34,992 nucleotides of DNA from Acanthamoeba sp. SK_2022b (Eukaryota; Discosea; Longamoebia; Acanthamoebidae). Location: contig JANDJZ010000566.1 in NCBI GenBank assembly GCA_027943245.1, positions 1 to 34,992 on the forward strand, in the 5' to 3' direction. Below, piece by piece: positions 23,746-32,630 of this stretch. Position 1 is the first letter of the stretch, and each line of letters begins with the position of its first letter. The notes under the pieces were generated by a model. It made no database searches. It saw nothing but the letters and a program-made list of their open reading frames with translations, and had not been told where the DNA came from. Made by a program: the position numbers and the translations under genes.

Positions 23746-24504
23746 TCAGGCGGCCAGCGTGGCGCCGCCGTCGATCACGATGTCCTGCATGGTGATGTGG
23801 CTGGCCAAATCGGAGGCCAGGAACAACACCGCGTTGGCGATCTCATCCGGGCGGGCGATTTTGCCCAGCGGGATCCCCAGCTTGAACATCTCGGGGAAGC
23901 CGGCGATGGTGCGTTGCTGCGCGTCGTCGGTCTGCCACATGCCGCGCTGCATCGGCGTGTCGGTCGAGCCCGGCGACACCAGATTGCAGCGCACGCCGAA
24001 CGGCGCCATCTCCAACCCCACACAGTGGTTCAGGCTGGTCAGCGCCGCCTTGGAGGCGCAGTAGGCCGCCATCTGCGCACGCGGCACGTGCGCGGCGTTG
24101 GAGCCGATGCTGACGATCGCCCCGCTGCGCTGCGCCTTGAAGTGCGGCAGCACGGCGCGGAACAGGTAAAACGCCCCCGAGGCGTTGACGTTGATGCACT
24201 GATGCCAGTCATCCACGCTCAGATCTTCGGTATTGCCCATGCGCAGAATGCCGGCGGCGTTGACCAACACGTCCAGTCGCGGGTTCTCCGCCAGCTGTTG
24301 GCGGCACACCGCCTCCACCTGCTCCGGCCGGCTGATGTCCAGCGTCACGCAAGGGTAAGGCAGATCCGGGTTGGCGAACTCGCGGTCAAATCCCACCACC
24401 TCGGCGCCCTGCGTCAAAAAATGCCGGGCGATCTGCTCGCCGATGCCGCGCGCCGCGCCGGTCACCCACACGCGTTTGCCGGTGAAATCCATCTGAATGC
24501 TCAT
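23746..24504 (-). CDS. entA: 2,3-dihydro-2,3-dihydroxybenzoate dehydrogenase EntA
   Basis: 252-residue short-chain dehydrogenase. The Rossmann NAD-binding motif is VWVTGAARGIG (residues 11-21), NAAG at about 80-83, catalytic Ser in GSNAAH and the Y-x-x-x-K motif in AAYCASKAAL. The sequence RMGNTEDLSVDDWHQCINVNASGAFYL is close to enterobactin EntA. It oxidises 2,3-dihydro-2,3-dihydroxybenzoate to 2,3-DHB, the catechol of enterobactin-type siderophores. The ATG at 24504 overlaps the TGA of a 16-codon ORF (ATGA) and is preceded by no good Shine-Dalgarno site of its own. entC lies just upstream, while entE and entB are absent between them. Confidence 0.93.
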   Translation of the reverse strand: MSIQMDFTGKRVWVTGAARGIGEQIARHFLTQGAEVVGFDREFANPDLPYPCVTLDISRPEQVEAVCRQQLAENPRLDVLVNAAGILRMGNTEDLSVDDWHQCINVNASGAFYLFRAVLPHFKAQRSGAIVSIGSNAAHVPRAQMAAYCASKAALTSLNHCVGLEMAPFGVRCNLVSPGSTDTPMQRGMWQTDDAQQRTIAGFPEMFKLGIPLGKIARPDEIANAVLFLASDLASHITMQDIVIDGGATLAA

Positions 24505-24551
24505 GCGCACACCGCCATCCGGGCACGCTGCCGGGTCATGTTGTTGTTCAT
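24501..24551 (-). CDS. 16-residue mini-ORF coupled to entA
   Basis: The minus-strand ATG at 24551, eight bases after AGGAGA, opens a frame of 16 codons (MNNNMTRQRARMAVCA) whose TGA overlaps the entA ATG. It carries the strongest ribosome-binding site between entC and entA. It could be a translational coupling leader or the fused remains of deleted genes (entE and entB normally lie here). It is not evidence of a functional peptide. Confidence 0.35.
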   Translation of the reverse strand: MNNNMTRQRARMAVCA

Positions 24552-24604
24552 CGTTGTCTCCTGCGAAAGCGTATGACGCGGCGCGCACTGCGCCGCAAAG
24601 AGGC

Positions 24605-25795
24605 CTACAGCGCGCCGCTGTTCAGGCCGAAAGCGTTGAGCATGGTGCCCAGTTTGGCGGCGGTTTCCATCCACTCGGACTGCGGCGTCGAAGCGGCGAC
24701 GATGCCCGCGCCGGCGAACAGCCGCACCCGGTTGCCGCGCAGCAGGCCGCTGCGGATGACGATCGCCCACTCGCCGTCGCCGTTGGCGTCGCACCAGCCG
24801 ACGATGCCGCTGAACAGGCCGCGATCGTGCGGTTCCAGATCGGCGATCAGTTGGCGGGCGCTCTCGGTCGGGAAGCCGCACAGCGCCGGCGTCGGATGCA
24901 GCAGGCAGGCCAGCTGCATCACGTTGAGATTCGGGTTCAGCAGCTCACCGCGAATGCGGGTGGACAGGTGCCACATGGTGCCGGTGCTGAGCAGCGACGG
25001 GCCGCTGGGCACGCTCAGGCTGGCGCACAATGGCGCCAGGTGGCGGCGAATGTCGTCGATCACCAGCTTGTGTTCGTATTTGTCTTTGGTCGAGCGCATC
25101 AGGCGCTCGCTGCCGAGGCGATCCTGCTGCGGATCGTCCTGACGGCGCGCGGAGCCCGCCAGCGGATTGGTGTGGATCTCGCCGCCCTGCTTGCGGATCA
25201 GCAGTTCCGGGCTGGCGCCGATCAGCACGCCGCCATCGGCCAGCGGCAGGGAAAAGTGATAACCGGTCGGGTTCTGCACCATCAGGTTATTGAGGATCTG
25301 GTGGCCCGCCACCGGCTGCTCCAGCTCGATGTCGAGGATGCGCGACAGCACCGCCTTGTCCAGCTTGCCCTGTTTAAAGCGGCTGACCGCTTCCGCCACC
25401 GCGTGCTTGAAGCGCGGCTCGTCCGGAATGCTGGTGCAGGCGGCCAGGCGATGCGGCTGTTGCAGCATCGGGCGCGCGGCGCGGGTAAAGCTGTCGTTGG
25501 CGACAAACTGGTAGTTTTCAGGCACGTACAGGCTGGAAGGCCGGCGCGTATCGAACGGAATGGCGCCCACCACCACCGGCGTCTCCTGGCCGGCGGCTTT
25601 GGCGCGCGCCAGCGCCTGGCGGATATGCTGCGCCAGCGCGCTGCCTTCCTGCTCACCGCCGAACGCCGGCGTGTCGATACGCTCGAACACGCCGTCGGCG
25701 GAGAGGGAACGGAATTCGGACCGGTACAAAAAGGTCGATTGTTCGGCGTACACAAACCCGGGGAAGGTTTGGTTTTCTGTCGTCAGTGTCGCCAC
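24605..25795 (-). CDS. entC: Isochorismate synthase EntC
   Basis: 396 residues (E. coli EntC 391), a chorismate-binding enzyme converting chorismate to isochorismate. Segments typical of the family are KAVLSRILDIEL, NPTGYHFSLPL, LIGASPELLIRKQGG, NPLAGSARR, DKYEHKLVIDDIRRHLAP and LSTRIRGELL. The C-terminal LLHPTPALCGFPTESARQLI and LFSGIVGWCDANGDGEWAIVIRSG carry the Mg and active-site residues (HPTPA and GWCD-G-GEW). A GTG start at 25795 lies seven bases after AAAGGAG; the open frame continues upstream into the Fur-box region, so the longer version is rejected. Iron control is expected from the Fur box just upstream. Confidence 0.93.
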   Translation of the reverse strand: MATLTTENQTFPGFVYAEQSTFLYRSEFRSLSADGVFERIDTPAFGGEQEGSALAQHIRQALARAKAAGQETPVVVGAIPFDTRRPSSLYVPENYQFVANDSFTRAARPMLQQPHRLAACTSIPDEPRFKHAVAEAVSRFKQGKLDKAVLSRILDIELEQPVAGHQILNNLMVQNPTGYHFSLPLADGGVLIGASPELLIRKQGGEIHTNPLAGSARRQDDPQQDRLGSERLMRSTKDKYEHKLVIDDIRRHLAPLCASLSVPSGPSLLSTGTMWHLSTRIRGELLNPNLNVMQLACLLHPTPALCGFPTESARQLIADLEPHDRGLFSGIVGWCDANGDGEWAIVIRSGLLRGNRVRLFAGAGIVAASTPQSEWMETAAKLGTMLNAFGLNSGAL

Positions 25796-25837
25796 TAGAC
25801 CACTCCTTTGTTGCGCCTTACCAATGATAATGTTTAT

Positions 25838-25856
25838 GCGAATAATTATCATTAGC
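25838..25856 (-). promoter_or_regulatory. Fur box of entC
   Basis: Read on the minus strand, GCTAATGATAATTATTCGC matches 15 of 19 positions of the consensus GATAATGATAATCATTATC. A second overlapping half (ATTATCATT, at about 25821-25831 on the other strand) suggests two adjacent dimers. It lies 43 bp upstream of the entC GTG, where Fur-Fe would block transcription. Confidence 0.88.
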
Positions 25857-25984
25857 CATAAGAGGAGGATAAATTACACCGGATCCCCACCGTGGGTCAA
25901 TCTCCGATGAATGAATCTTTCCGCCCGCTGCGGCAAATCCGCGTTACGGCAAAGTAAGAAATAACACACTGTTATTATTGTGTT

Positions 25985-26677
25985 TTAGCAGAAAATAAAA
26001 GTCGTGACGTCGTCACCTTCACGCCAAAAACGCCCGTTAAACCGGCGGCCGGCGGGGCAATGTGGCGTCAACGTCTTAAGCAGCGCTAATACAAACGTCT
26101 GCCGCTGCATATCCACGGCGACCATGCGCGCATCGAGAAAATCGAAGTAACAGCGCACCTGCGGATAAAGCGCCTTGAACAGGCTCTCTTTGGCGGAAAA
26201 CGTCAGCGTCAGCAGTTCATTGAACGGCAGCGCCTCGCGCAGCAACGCCTCGCGCTCCGCCGGGGAAACGATCGCCCCCCACAGCTCCTGCGCCCGCTCG
26301 TCGGAGAGCAGCGTCTCCACATCCAGCCCCACGCCGCCCAGCCCGCTCTCGCGGTGCACGGCGCACAGCGCGGTATCCGAATTATGGCTCAGCGCCCCGG
26401 CGATGCCCGGCGGCCACTGCGGCGCACGATCTTCGCCGCGCGCCAGCGTGAAGTCGGCAAAACCGAGCGGCGCCAACAGTTGCCGCGCCAGAACACGCCC
26501 GGCCAGATACTCCGCGCGGCGCTTCGGCACCGCACGCGCCAGATGATCCGGCAGCGCAAAGCCCGCCTCGGGAAAACTCTCGTCGCGATACTCCGCCAGC
26601 GCAAAATGGCAGCGCGCCACCTGGCCTGGATAGCCGTCCGGCGTGAAAAATTCGATACTGCGGATAAAAGTGGGCAA
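25985..26677 (-). CDS. pswP: 4'-phosphopantetheinyl transferase, EntD/PswP type
   Basis: 230 residues. It attaches the phosphopantetheine arm to carrier domains of siderophore or lipopeptide synthetases. Motifs of the Sfp/EntD family are GALSHNSDTALCAV, GGVGLDVETLL (Mg-binding Asp and Glu) and TLTFSAKESLFKALYPQ (family signature K-E-x-x-F-K). The start is TTG at 26677, with only a weak ribosome-binding site. It sits on the same strand as, and upstream of, entC, separated by about 190 bp, and adjoins agp. From memory, the S. marcescens PPTase PswP, needed for prodigiosin and serrawettin W1, is also 230 residues; I use that symbol as a tentative identification. Confidence 0.8.
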   Translation of the reverse strand: MPTFIRSIEFFTPDGYPGQVARCHFALAEYRDESFPEAGFALPDHLARAVPKRRAEYLAGRVLARQLLAPLGFADFTLARGEDRAPQWPPGIAGALSHNSDTALCAVHRESGLGGVGLDVETLLSDERAQELWGAIVSPAEREALLREALPFNELLTLTFSAKESLFKALYPQVRCYFDFLDARMVAVDMQRQTFVLALLKTLTPHCPAGRRFNGRFWREGDDVTTFIFC

Positions 26678-26839
26678 CGGCGGTATCCATGATAAACAGG
26701 CAGGCTGATGATGTTAGCCCCCGAAACGGTCTGCAACAATGACCCTGGGCAAAATAAATGGCGTTAAGGCCTGCGTGGCGGCGCGTTAGCCGGGATGGGG
26801 AGAGGCCTCTCCCCCCCCGCGCGGGAGAGAGGCTGGGCA

Positions 26840-28069
26840 TTACAAGATGCCTTTCATGGTCTTTTCGAAATCGCTCCAGGCGCAGAAGCCGTCTTTGTCG
26901 ATCGGGCAGCCTTTCAGCGCCAGCGTTACCCGCTGCGGTGGGGTTTGCAGCGTCAGCGGCGTCGCCTTGCGCAGCTGTTCGGTGGACTGATAGACGTACT
27001 CGATCTTCAGCAATTCACGGTCGTTCTGCGCGTCGCGCCAGCGCTGGAACACCAGTTTGCCGCCGATCGGCGTTTTCTCGTATTGCTGCGGCAGCTGATA
27101 CGGCTGGAACTGCATGGCCGACAGCAGCGAGGCAATATTGGAATCGTGGCCGACCAGCACCGTCAGCTTCGGCGCGTCCGGTTTGCGCTCGCCGAGCAGC
27201 GCGTTGTTGATGTAGGTCAGCAGCGGCTTGGCGACGTTCTGCGCCACCACCGGCGAGGTGAACAGCGAGTCCTGATAGCCGTCTTTCAGCTGTGCCAGCT
27301 GCTGCCACTGGTGCGGGGTGGCGATTTTGCCCCAGGCCACCTCTTTCATCGGGAAACCTTCGTAATACTGCAGCATAAAGGCGTCCACCAGCGAGTTGCC
27401 CACCCGCAGCGGGCCGGAGACGCCCGGCTCTTTGCCCGGCACCGCGCTCATCACGCTGGCTTCTTTGGTCAGATCACAGTGTTTGTCGGTCTTGCAGGCG
27501 GCGGAATCCTTGTAGTCGATGATCTTCGCCAGCTGTTGGTAAGAAGCGTCCAGCTTCAGCGAGCCCAGCGCGGCGTTCATCGCCGCCAGCGCCTGCTGGT
27601 TAAAGGCCTCGCTGGTGTCGGTGATGATCGGGTTGAAGGTCGGATCCATCTCGCCCATCTTGTCCTGATGGTGCACGCTGACGTCGCAGCCGGGGAACGC
27701 GCCGTTGCTGAAGAACTGCGCGGTGGCGACCGTGCGCTGCAGGCTGTTGGCGTAGACGTACACGCTGCCGGCGGTCGGGCAGCCCTCTTGCGGCAACAGG
27801 CCCGTCTGCTTCAGCCAGGCGTTGAAGTAGTGCCCCATATACACTTCCAGCACCCCGCCCTTGGTGGTCAGCTGGCCGCCCGGCGTTTCCCAGGCCGGCC
27901 AGGCCTTCGGCGTAGACTGCGCCAGCACGCTGCCGTTGTTGGCCAGCGGCGCGCGCAGGTTATGGCGGCTCATGACCAGCACCTGTTCCAGCTGATAACC
28001 GCCGGCTTCCGCCAGCGCGTTCCCGGTGAATAACAAAGGCAGGCACAGCAATAAGGTTTTTTTTCTCAT
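26840..28069 (-). CDS. agp: Periplasmic glucose-1-phosphatase / histidine acid phosphatase (Agp)
   Basis: 409 residues (E. coli Agp 413). The signal peptide is [20 protein letters not shown], cleaved near residue 20. The catalytic RHGxRxP-type motif is [14 protein letters not shown] (residues 34-47), with the proton-donor HD motif in [12 protein letters not shown] about residue 310. Blocks such as [34 protein letters not shown] and [11 protein letters not shown] are characteristic of Agp rather than AppA phytase. It releases phosphate from glucose 1-phosphate (and some phytate) in the periplasm. A Pho-box-like repeat lies 70-90 bp upstream. Confidence 0.95.
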   Translation of the reverse strand: MRKKTLLLCLPLLFTGNALAEAGGYQLEQVLVMSRHNLRAPLANNGSVLAQSTPKAWPAWETPGGQLTTKGGVLEVYMGHYFNAWLKQTGLLPQEGCPTAGSVYVYANSLQRTVATAQFFSNGAFPGCDVSVHHQDKMGEMDPTFNPIITDTSEAFNQQALAAMNAALGSLKLDASYQQLAKIIDYKDSAACKTDKHCDLTKEASVMSAVPGKEPGVSGPLRVGNSLVDAFMLQYYEGFPMKEVAWGKIATPHQWQQLAQLKDGYQDSLFTSPVVAQNVAKPLLTYINNALLGERKPDAPKLTVLVGHDSNIASLLSAMQFQPYQLPQQYEKTPIGGKLVFQRWRDAQNDRELLKIEYVYQSTEQLRKATPLTLQTPPQRVTLALKGCPIDKDGFCAWSDFEKTMKGIL

Positions 28070-28140
28070 CCGCAGAGGCTCCCGGAAAATGATTATTTTT
28101 AAGGTGTTAGCGTTTGCCCGAGTATGATGGCGGTGTTAGT

Positions 28141-28158
28141 GTGACAAGTGTGTGACAG
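28141..28158 (-). promoter_or_regulatory. PhoB-box-like repeat upstream of agp
   Basis: Read on the minus strand, CTGTCAC-ACAC-TTGTCAC forms two 7-bp direct repeats separated by 4 bp, the spacing and sequence of half a PhoB box (CTGTCAT repeats). It lies 72-89 bp before the agp ATG. A possible -10 CATACT follows about 14 bp downstream. Confidence 0.55.
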
Positions 28159-28181
28159 GGTTCACGGGAAAGGATCGTAAC

Positions 28182-28205
28182 CGCGGCCACCGGGCGGTGG
28201 CCGCG
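28182..28205. terminator. Strong inverted repeat between agp and citT
   Basis: CGCGGCCACC and its exact complement GGTGGCCGCG enclose a four-base loop, starting 11 bp beyond the citT stop. There is no T tract on the minus strand, so it may be a Rho-dependent pause or mRNA-stabilising hairpin rather than an intrinsic terminator. Confidence 0.55.
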
Positions 28206-28215
28206 TGGCTTCAAC

Positions 28216-29679
28216 TCAGTACCACAGGCTCATGATCGGCCAGCCGATCAGCAGCAGCGCGGCGATGTACACCACGCCGAGAATACCGCCCAGGCGCCAG
28301 TAGTCTTTCGACTTCACGTAGCCACAGCCATAGATGATCACCCCCGGCCCGGTGGCGTACGGCGTCAGCACGCCCATGATACCGATCGACAGCACCAGCA
28401 GCATCGACAGCTGCTCCATCGGCACGCCCGGCAACCCTTTGCCGACCGCCAGGATCACCGGCAGCATGGTGGCGGTGTGCGCCGACAGGCTGGCGAACAG
28501 GTAGTGGGCGAAGTAGAACACCAGCACCAGCGCCACCACCGTCATGTTCGGCGAGAAACCGTCCAGGTGGGTGCTCATGGTCTGGGCGAACCAGTCGATA
28601 AAGCCGGAACGCGTCAGGCCGTTGGCCATCACCACCAGCGTCGCCAGGTTAACCAGCGTGTTCCAGGCGCTGGAATATTTGGTGATCTCTTTCCACGACA
28701 CCACGTGCAGCGCCAGCATCAGCGACACCGCCAGCAGACACACCGCAGTGGCGTCCAGCATTTTGCCGCCGAACACCCACAGGCACAGGCTGAGCAGCAC
28801 CAGGCCGATCAGGGTGTATTCCTTGCGCGTCAGCTTGCCCATTTCCCCCAGCGCGGTATCCGCCCAGGCGGCCACTTCGCTGCTGTGGGTCACGCCCGGT
28901 TTGTACAGGTAGTAGGAAATCAGCGGCGCGATGAACAACAGCAGCAGGCCGACCGGTAGGAACGCCAGGAACCACTGCATCCAGCTGATGTGCACCCCTG
29001 CGATCTTGCCGACGAACTCGATGCCCAGCACGTTCGGCGCGGCGCCGGTGACGAACATCGAGGAGCTGATGCTGGTACCGACCACCATCATCCACATCAG
29101 GTAACCGCCGATACGGCGCGAGGAGGGATCGTTGGGGAAGGAATCGAACAGCGGCGGCAGGTTTTTCACCACCGGGAATACCGTGCCGCCGGTGCGCGCG
29201 GTGTTGGACGGCGTGAACGGCGCCAGCAGGATATCGATGATCACCACCGCATAGCCCAGCGTCAGCGTGCGCTTGCCCATGAACTTCACCAGGAACAGCG
29301 CGATGCGCCGCCCCAGCCCGGTGGCCTCGTAGCCCAGCGCGAAGATAAAGGCGCCGAACACCAGCCAGACGGTGGTGCTGGAGAAGCCCGCCAGCCCCCA
29401 TTTCAGCGCCTCTTTACCGGCCTTGAAGCCCGGCTCCGCCAGCTCCTGCGCGCCGAACAGCACCCAGTTGGCGCTCAGCACGCTGACGGTCACTGCGATA
29501 AAGCTGATGGCGGTGGCCGGGATCGGCTCCAGAATCATGCCGACGATCATCGCCACGAAGATGGCGAAGTAGTGCCAGGCCTGCGGCGGCATGCCGTCGG
29601 GCACCGGTATCAATAACAGGATCGCGAGCACCGCCAGCGGCGCTATCGCTTTCCAGATCTTTTCCTGGGTTTGGGACAT
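28216..29679 (-). CDS. citT: Citrate:succinate antiporter CitT
   Basis: 487 residues, as E. coli CitT, of the DASS (divalent anion:Na symporter) family. About twelve membrane helices; the conserved motif with PFTPSNTARTGGTVFPV and the C-terminal GVLTPYATGPGVIIYGCGY carry the two SNT/TPY substrate-binding signatures. It imports citrate in exchange for succinate during anaerobic citrate fermentation. ATG at 29679 follows CAGGAGA; a longer frame to 29718 overlaps citG and has no ribosome-binding site. It is the last gene of the operon, 25 bp after citG. Confidence 0.95.
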   Translation of the reverse strand: MSQTQEKIWKAIAPLAVLAILLLIPVPDGMPPQAWHYFAIFVAMIVGMILEPIPATAISFIAVTVSVLSANWVLFGAQELAEPGFKAGKEALKWGLAGFSSTTVWLVFGAFIFALGYEATGLGRRIALFLVKFMGKRTLTLGYAVVIIDILLAPFTPSNTARTGGTVFPVVKNLPPLFDSFPNDPSSRRIGGYLMWMMVVGTSISSSMFVTGAAPNVLGIEFVGKIAGVHISWMQWFLAFLPVGLLLLFIAPLISYYLYKPGVTHSSEVAAWADTALGEMGKLTRKEYTLIGLVLLSLCLWVFGGKMLDATAVCLLAVSLMLALHVVSWKEITKYSSAWNTLVNLATLVVMANGLTRSGFIDWFAQTMSTHLDGFSPNMTVVALVLVFYFAHYLFASLSAHTATMLPVILAVGKGLPGVPMEQLSMLLVLSIGIMGVLTPYATGPGVIIYGCGYVKSKDYWRLGGILGVVYIAALLLIGWPIMSLWY

Positions 29680-29704
29680 AGGGACTCTCCTGAAGGCTTG
29701 GTTA

Positions 29705-30589
29705 TTATTCTTGGGCACCCAGCTGCGCCAGCAGCCAGGTCACTATCAACAGGTCGGCGCTGCCGCCGGGGCTGAGGTTGCGAGCGATGCAGTCGGCATC
29801 GAAGCGCCGCAGGCGCGCCAGACCCGCCTCCCCCGCCGAACCGCCCTGCGCCAGCAGCAATGCCGCCCGGCGCCGCAGCCAGCGCAGCCCGTGCAGGCCG
29901 CCGCGCGAGGCGACGTTGGTGTCGTCGTTGTGGGCCATCAGCCACAGCAGGCTGTCCAGCAGCGCCCGCTGTTCGTCGCCATCGGCGGCCAGCCGTTGCC
30001 GATACAGCGGCAGCGCGCCGTCAATGACCAGCCGGAAACCGGCTTCCGCCTCGCCGCGTGCGCCGCTCAACCCGTGCGCGGCGAACAGCCGCTGGCCGGC
30101 GGTCTGCCCGGCGTTGTTGCGCCGCAGTTCGCGATCCACCAGCCCCCGGCACATCGCCGCCACCTCGGCGCACAGTGCTTCGGCGCCGATGGCGCGGCCC
30201 TGCTGCTGCAGGCGGCCGAAGGCGGTACACAGCAACCCGAGCGAGAACACGCTGCCCTTGTGGGTGTTAATGCCGCCGGTAGCGCGAAACATCTGGTTTT
30301 CGCAGGCCAGGCCGAGCGGCCGCAGCCGCGCCAGCTGCTGCTCTGCCGGCAAAGCGGCGTCCTCGCGCCCGCGTTGGATAAAGCGCGGCAGCCACACGCC
30401 GATGGCGCGGGCGCTGCGATAGAAGTGCCCGAGATCCATGTCGCGGTGGGCGCCGGTGTTATGGCGATCCACCAGCCCCGGCTTGGGCGTGAGGTTGACC
30501 TCCACCAGCAGCGCGCGGAAAGCGGCGCGGGCGAAGTCGCAGGCCGGTTCGGCTCGGTGGGCGGGCAGGTTAATCGGCAGAGATCGCAT
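29705..30589 (-). CDS. citG: Triphosphoribosyl-dephospho-CoA synthase CitG
   Basis: 294 residues. It makes 2-(5''-triphosphoribosyl)-3'-dephospho-CoA from ATP and dephospho-CoA, the precursor of the citrate-lyase prosthetic group. Typical segments are [22 protein letters not shown], with a P-G-L-V-D motif, and [18 protein letters not shown]. The C-terminal half has [19 protein letters not shown] and [12 protein letters not shown] segments. The ATG at 30589 was chosen over the frame extension to 30628. It overlaps the 3' end of citX by 20 bp, showing coupled translation. Confidence 0.93.
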   Translation of the reverse strand: MRSLPINLPAHRAEPACDFARAAFRALLVEVNLTPKPGLVDRHNTGAHRDMDLGHFYRSARAIGVWLPRFIQRGREDAALPAEQQLARLRPLGLACENQMFRATGGINTHKGSVFSLGLLCTAFGRLQQQGRAIGAEALCAEVAAMCRGLVDRELRRNNAGQTAGQRLFAAHGLSGARGEAEAGFRLVIDGALPLYRQRLAADGDEQRALLDSLLWLMAHNDDTNVASRGGLHGLRWLRRRAALLLAQGGSAGEAGLARLRRFDADCIARNLSPGGSADLLIVTWLLAQLGAQE

Positions 30590-31118
30590 CGTTGAACATC
30601 CTTTCCATTTCATGCAGCAGCTGCTCACTGCTGTGCCGCCGCTGGCGGGCGCAGATCTTGGCCGGTTGGCCGCACAGCAGGCAGCGCCGTTCCGGCAGGC
30701 CGATGTCGCGGCGCGACAAAATGCGCCCCTGCGTATCCAGCACGTCGATATCCCACAGCCGGCCGATCGGGCGGCTCACCTCCAGCTGCATGGCGCAGTC
30801 CTTCACCCGCTGGGCATCGGCGCGCAGCGCGACAAACCCTTCGCAACCGGTGGCGAGCGCCAGCGCCTCGGCCTGCGGGCTGGGCCAACCCTGTTCAGCG
30901 CACAGTCGCAGCAGCGCCGCCCACCCCAGGTTGAAGATGCCGCGCGTCAGCGCGCTGTCCTTCACCGGGCCGGGCACCACCAGCGTCAGCACCAGCAGCG
31001 TGCACTCGTGCTGCGCCAGCCACGCCTGCTGCCGCGCCTGGCGGCATTCGCGGCTGGTGAGCAGCTCCGGCAGGCTGACCGCGCGTTCAGCAGCCAGTTG
31101 GGGATCGACGGCGGCCAT
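30570..31118 (-). CDS. citX: Apo-citrate lyase phosphoribosyl-dephospho-CoA transferase CitX
   Basis: 182 residues (E. coli CitX about 183). It transfers the triphosphoribosyl-dephospho-CoA made by CitG to the acyl carrier subunit CitD. The nucleotidyltransferase-like motif is RLWDIDVLD (residues 140-148), preceded by the conserved VSRPIGR and followed by [19 protein letters not shown], which holds the Cys-x2-C pair. The start is three bases after the citF stop with a GGAG upstream. It overlaps citG by 20 bp. Confidence 0.93.
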   Translation of the reverse strand: MAAVDPQLAAERAVSLPELLTSRECRQARQQAWLAQHECTLLVLTLVVPGPVKDSALTRGIFNLGWAALLRLCAEQGWPSPQAEALALATGCEGFVALRADAQRVKDCAMQLEVSRPIGRLWDIDVLDTQGRILSRRDIGLPERRCLLCGQPAKICARQRRHSSEQLLHEMERMFNDAISAD

Positions 31119-31121
31119 CGC

Positions 31122-32630
31122 TTACTCCGCCACCTGATGCACCACGTCGATCACCGAGCCGTCGCGGTAGCGCACCACCGCCACCACCTTGTCGGTAAAG
31201 GCGATCGGCTGCGGTTCGCCGGTCAGCTGCAGCGCACGGGCGCGCAGCCAGTCGATGCTCACCACCTCGAGGCCGGCCTCCCGCAGACGCTGCGCCAGCT
31301 CCGGCCGCGCCGGGTTGACGGCGATGCCGTGGTCGGTCACCAGAATGTCGATGCTGGAGCCCGGCGTGACGCAGGTAGTCACCTGCTCCACCAGCGTCGG
31401 GATGCGCCCGCGCACCAACGGCGCAACGATGATCGCCAGCCGCGCGGCGGCGGCGGTGTCGCAGTGGCCACCGGACGCGCCGCGCAGCACGCCGTCGGAG
31501 CCGGTCAGCACGTTAACGTTGAAGCCGGTGTCGATTTCCAGCGCGCTCAGCACCACCACGTCGAGCCGATCAACAGAGGCACCCTTGGAGCTGAAGTTGG
31601 CGTACTGGTTGGCGCTGATTTCGATATGGCGCGGGTTGCGCGCCAGCGAAGTCGCCGCCGCCCGATCGAAGCTCTGCACGTCCAGCAGCTTGCCGATCAG
31701 CCCTTTCTCGTGCAGATCCACCATGGTCGAAGTGATGCCGCCGAGGGCGAACGCGGCGCGAATGCCGCGGGCGCGCATCTTGTCCTCCAGAAACCGGGTC
31801 ACCGCCAGCGAGGCGCCGCCGGTGCCGGTTTGCAGCGAGAAGCCTTCGGTGAAGTAGCCGGAACCGGCGATCACCTCGGCGGCGCGGCGGGCGATCAGCA
31901 GCTCGCGCGGGTTCGAGGTCATGCGCGTGGCGTCAGCGCCGATCTTGTCGGCGTCGCCCACCCGCTCCAGCTGCACGATCAGATCCACCCGATCCTGCGC
32001 CAGGCTGGCGGGATGATGCGGATACGGCACCAGCTGCTCGGTCAGCAGCACCACGGTGCCCGCCGCCTCGGCGTCCACCCGCGCATAGCCGAGCGAGCCG
32101 CAGCAGGCTTCACCGCTGTAGCCGTTGGCGTTGCCGAACTCATCGCAGGCCGGCACGCCGAGGAAGGCCACGTCTATCTTCAGCTCGCCGGATTCGATCA
32201 GGTTGACCCGGCCGCCGTGCGAGTGAATTTGCACCGGCTCCGCCAGCAGGCCGCGCGAAACCGCGTCCGCCAGCGGGCCGCGCAGCCCGGAGGTGTAAAT
32301 GCGGCTCACCACACCGTGGCGGATATGCTCAACCAGCGGCGCATGGCAGTCGGTCAGCGAGCTGGACGCCAGCGTCAGGTTGCGGAACCCCATCGCTGCC
32401 AGCGTCTCCATCACCTGATTGAGGGTCAAATCGCCGCCGCGAAACGCATGGTGGAAGGAGATGGTCATGCCGTCCTGCAGCCCGCTGCGGCGCACCGCTT
32501 CCTGCAAGGAGTCGCACAGCTTGAGATCGCGCGGTTTGCGCGCCTGCAGATTGGCTTTGGACACGTCCTGATAGCCCGGCAGATCCGCCGGGTTGGCGAA
32601 GGTCATCAATCGTTGTTGGCGGTTCATCAT
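31122..32630 (-). CDS. citF: Citrate lyase alpha subunit (citrate:ACP transferase) CitF
   Basis: 502 residues (E. coli 510). It exchanges the acetyl group of acetyl-ACP for citrate. Conserved pieces include [58 protein letters not shown] and [18 protein letters not shown], with VNVLTGSDG and [15 protein letters not shown] near the C-terminus. The ATG at 32630 overlaps the TGA of citE (ATGA), with a second ATG at 32627; the GGAGGAAG just upstream serves either. It is part of the citCDEFXGT operon. Confidence 0.96.
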   Translation of the reverse strand: MMNRQQRLMTFANPADLPGYQDVSKANLQARKPRDLKLCDSLQEAVRRSGLQDGMTISFHHAFRGGDLTLNQVMETLAAMGFRNLTLASSSLTDCHAPLVEHIRHGVVSRIYTSGLRGPLADAVSRGLLAEPVQIHSHGGRVNLIESGELKIDVAFLGVPACDEFGNANGYSGEACCGSLGYARVDAEAAGTVVLLTEQLVPYPHHPASLAQDRVDLIVQLERVGDADKIGADATRMTSNPRELLIARRAAEVIAGSGYFTEGFSLQTGTGGASLAVTRFLEDKMRARGIRAAFALGGITSTMVDLHEKGLIGKLLDVQSFDRAAATSLARNPRHIEISANQYANFSSKGASVDRLDVVVLSALEIDTGFNVNVLTGSDGVLRGASGGHCDTAAAARLAIIVAPLVRGRIPTLVEQVTTCVTPGSSIDILVTDHGIAVNPARPELAQRLREAGLEVVSIDWLRARALQLTGEPQPIAFTDKVVAVVRYRDGSVIDVVHQVAE

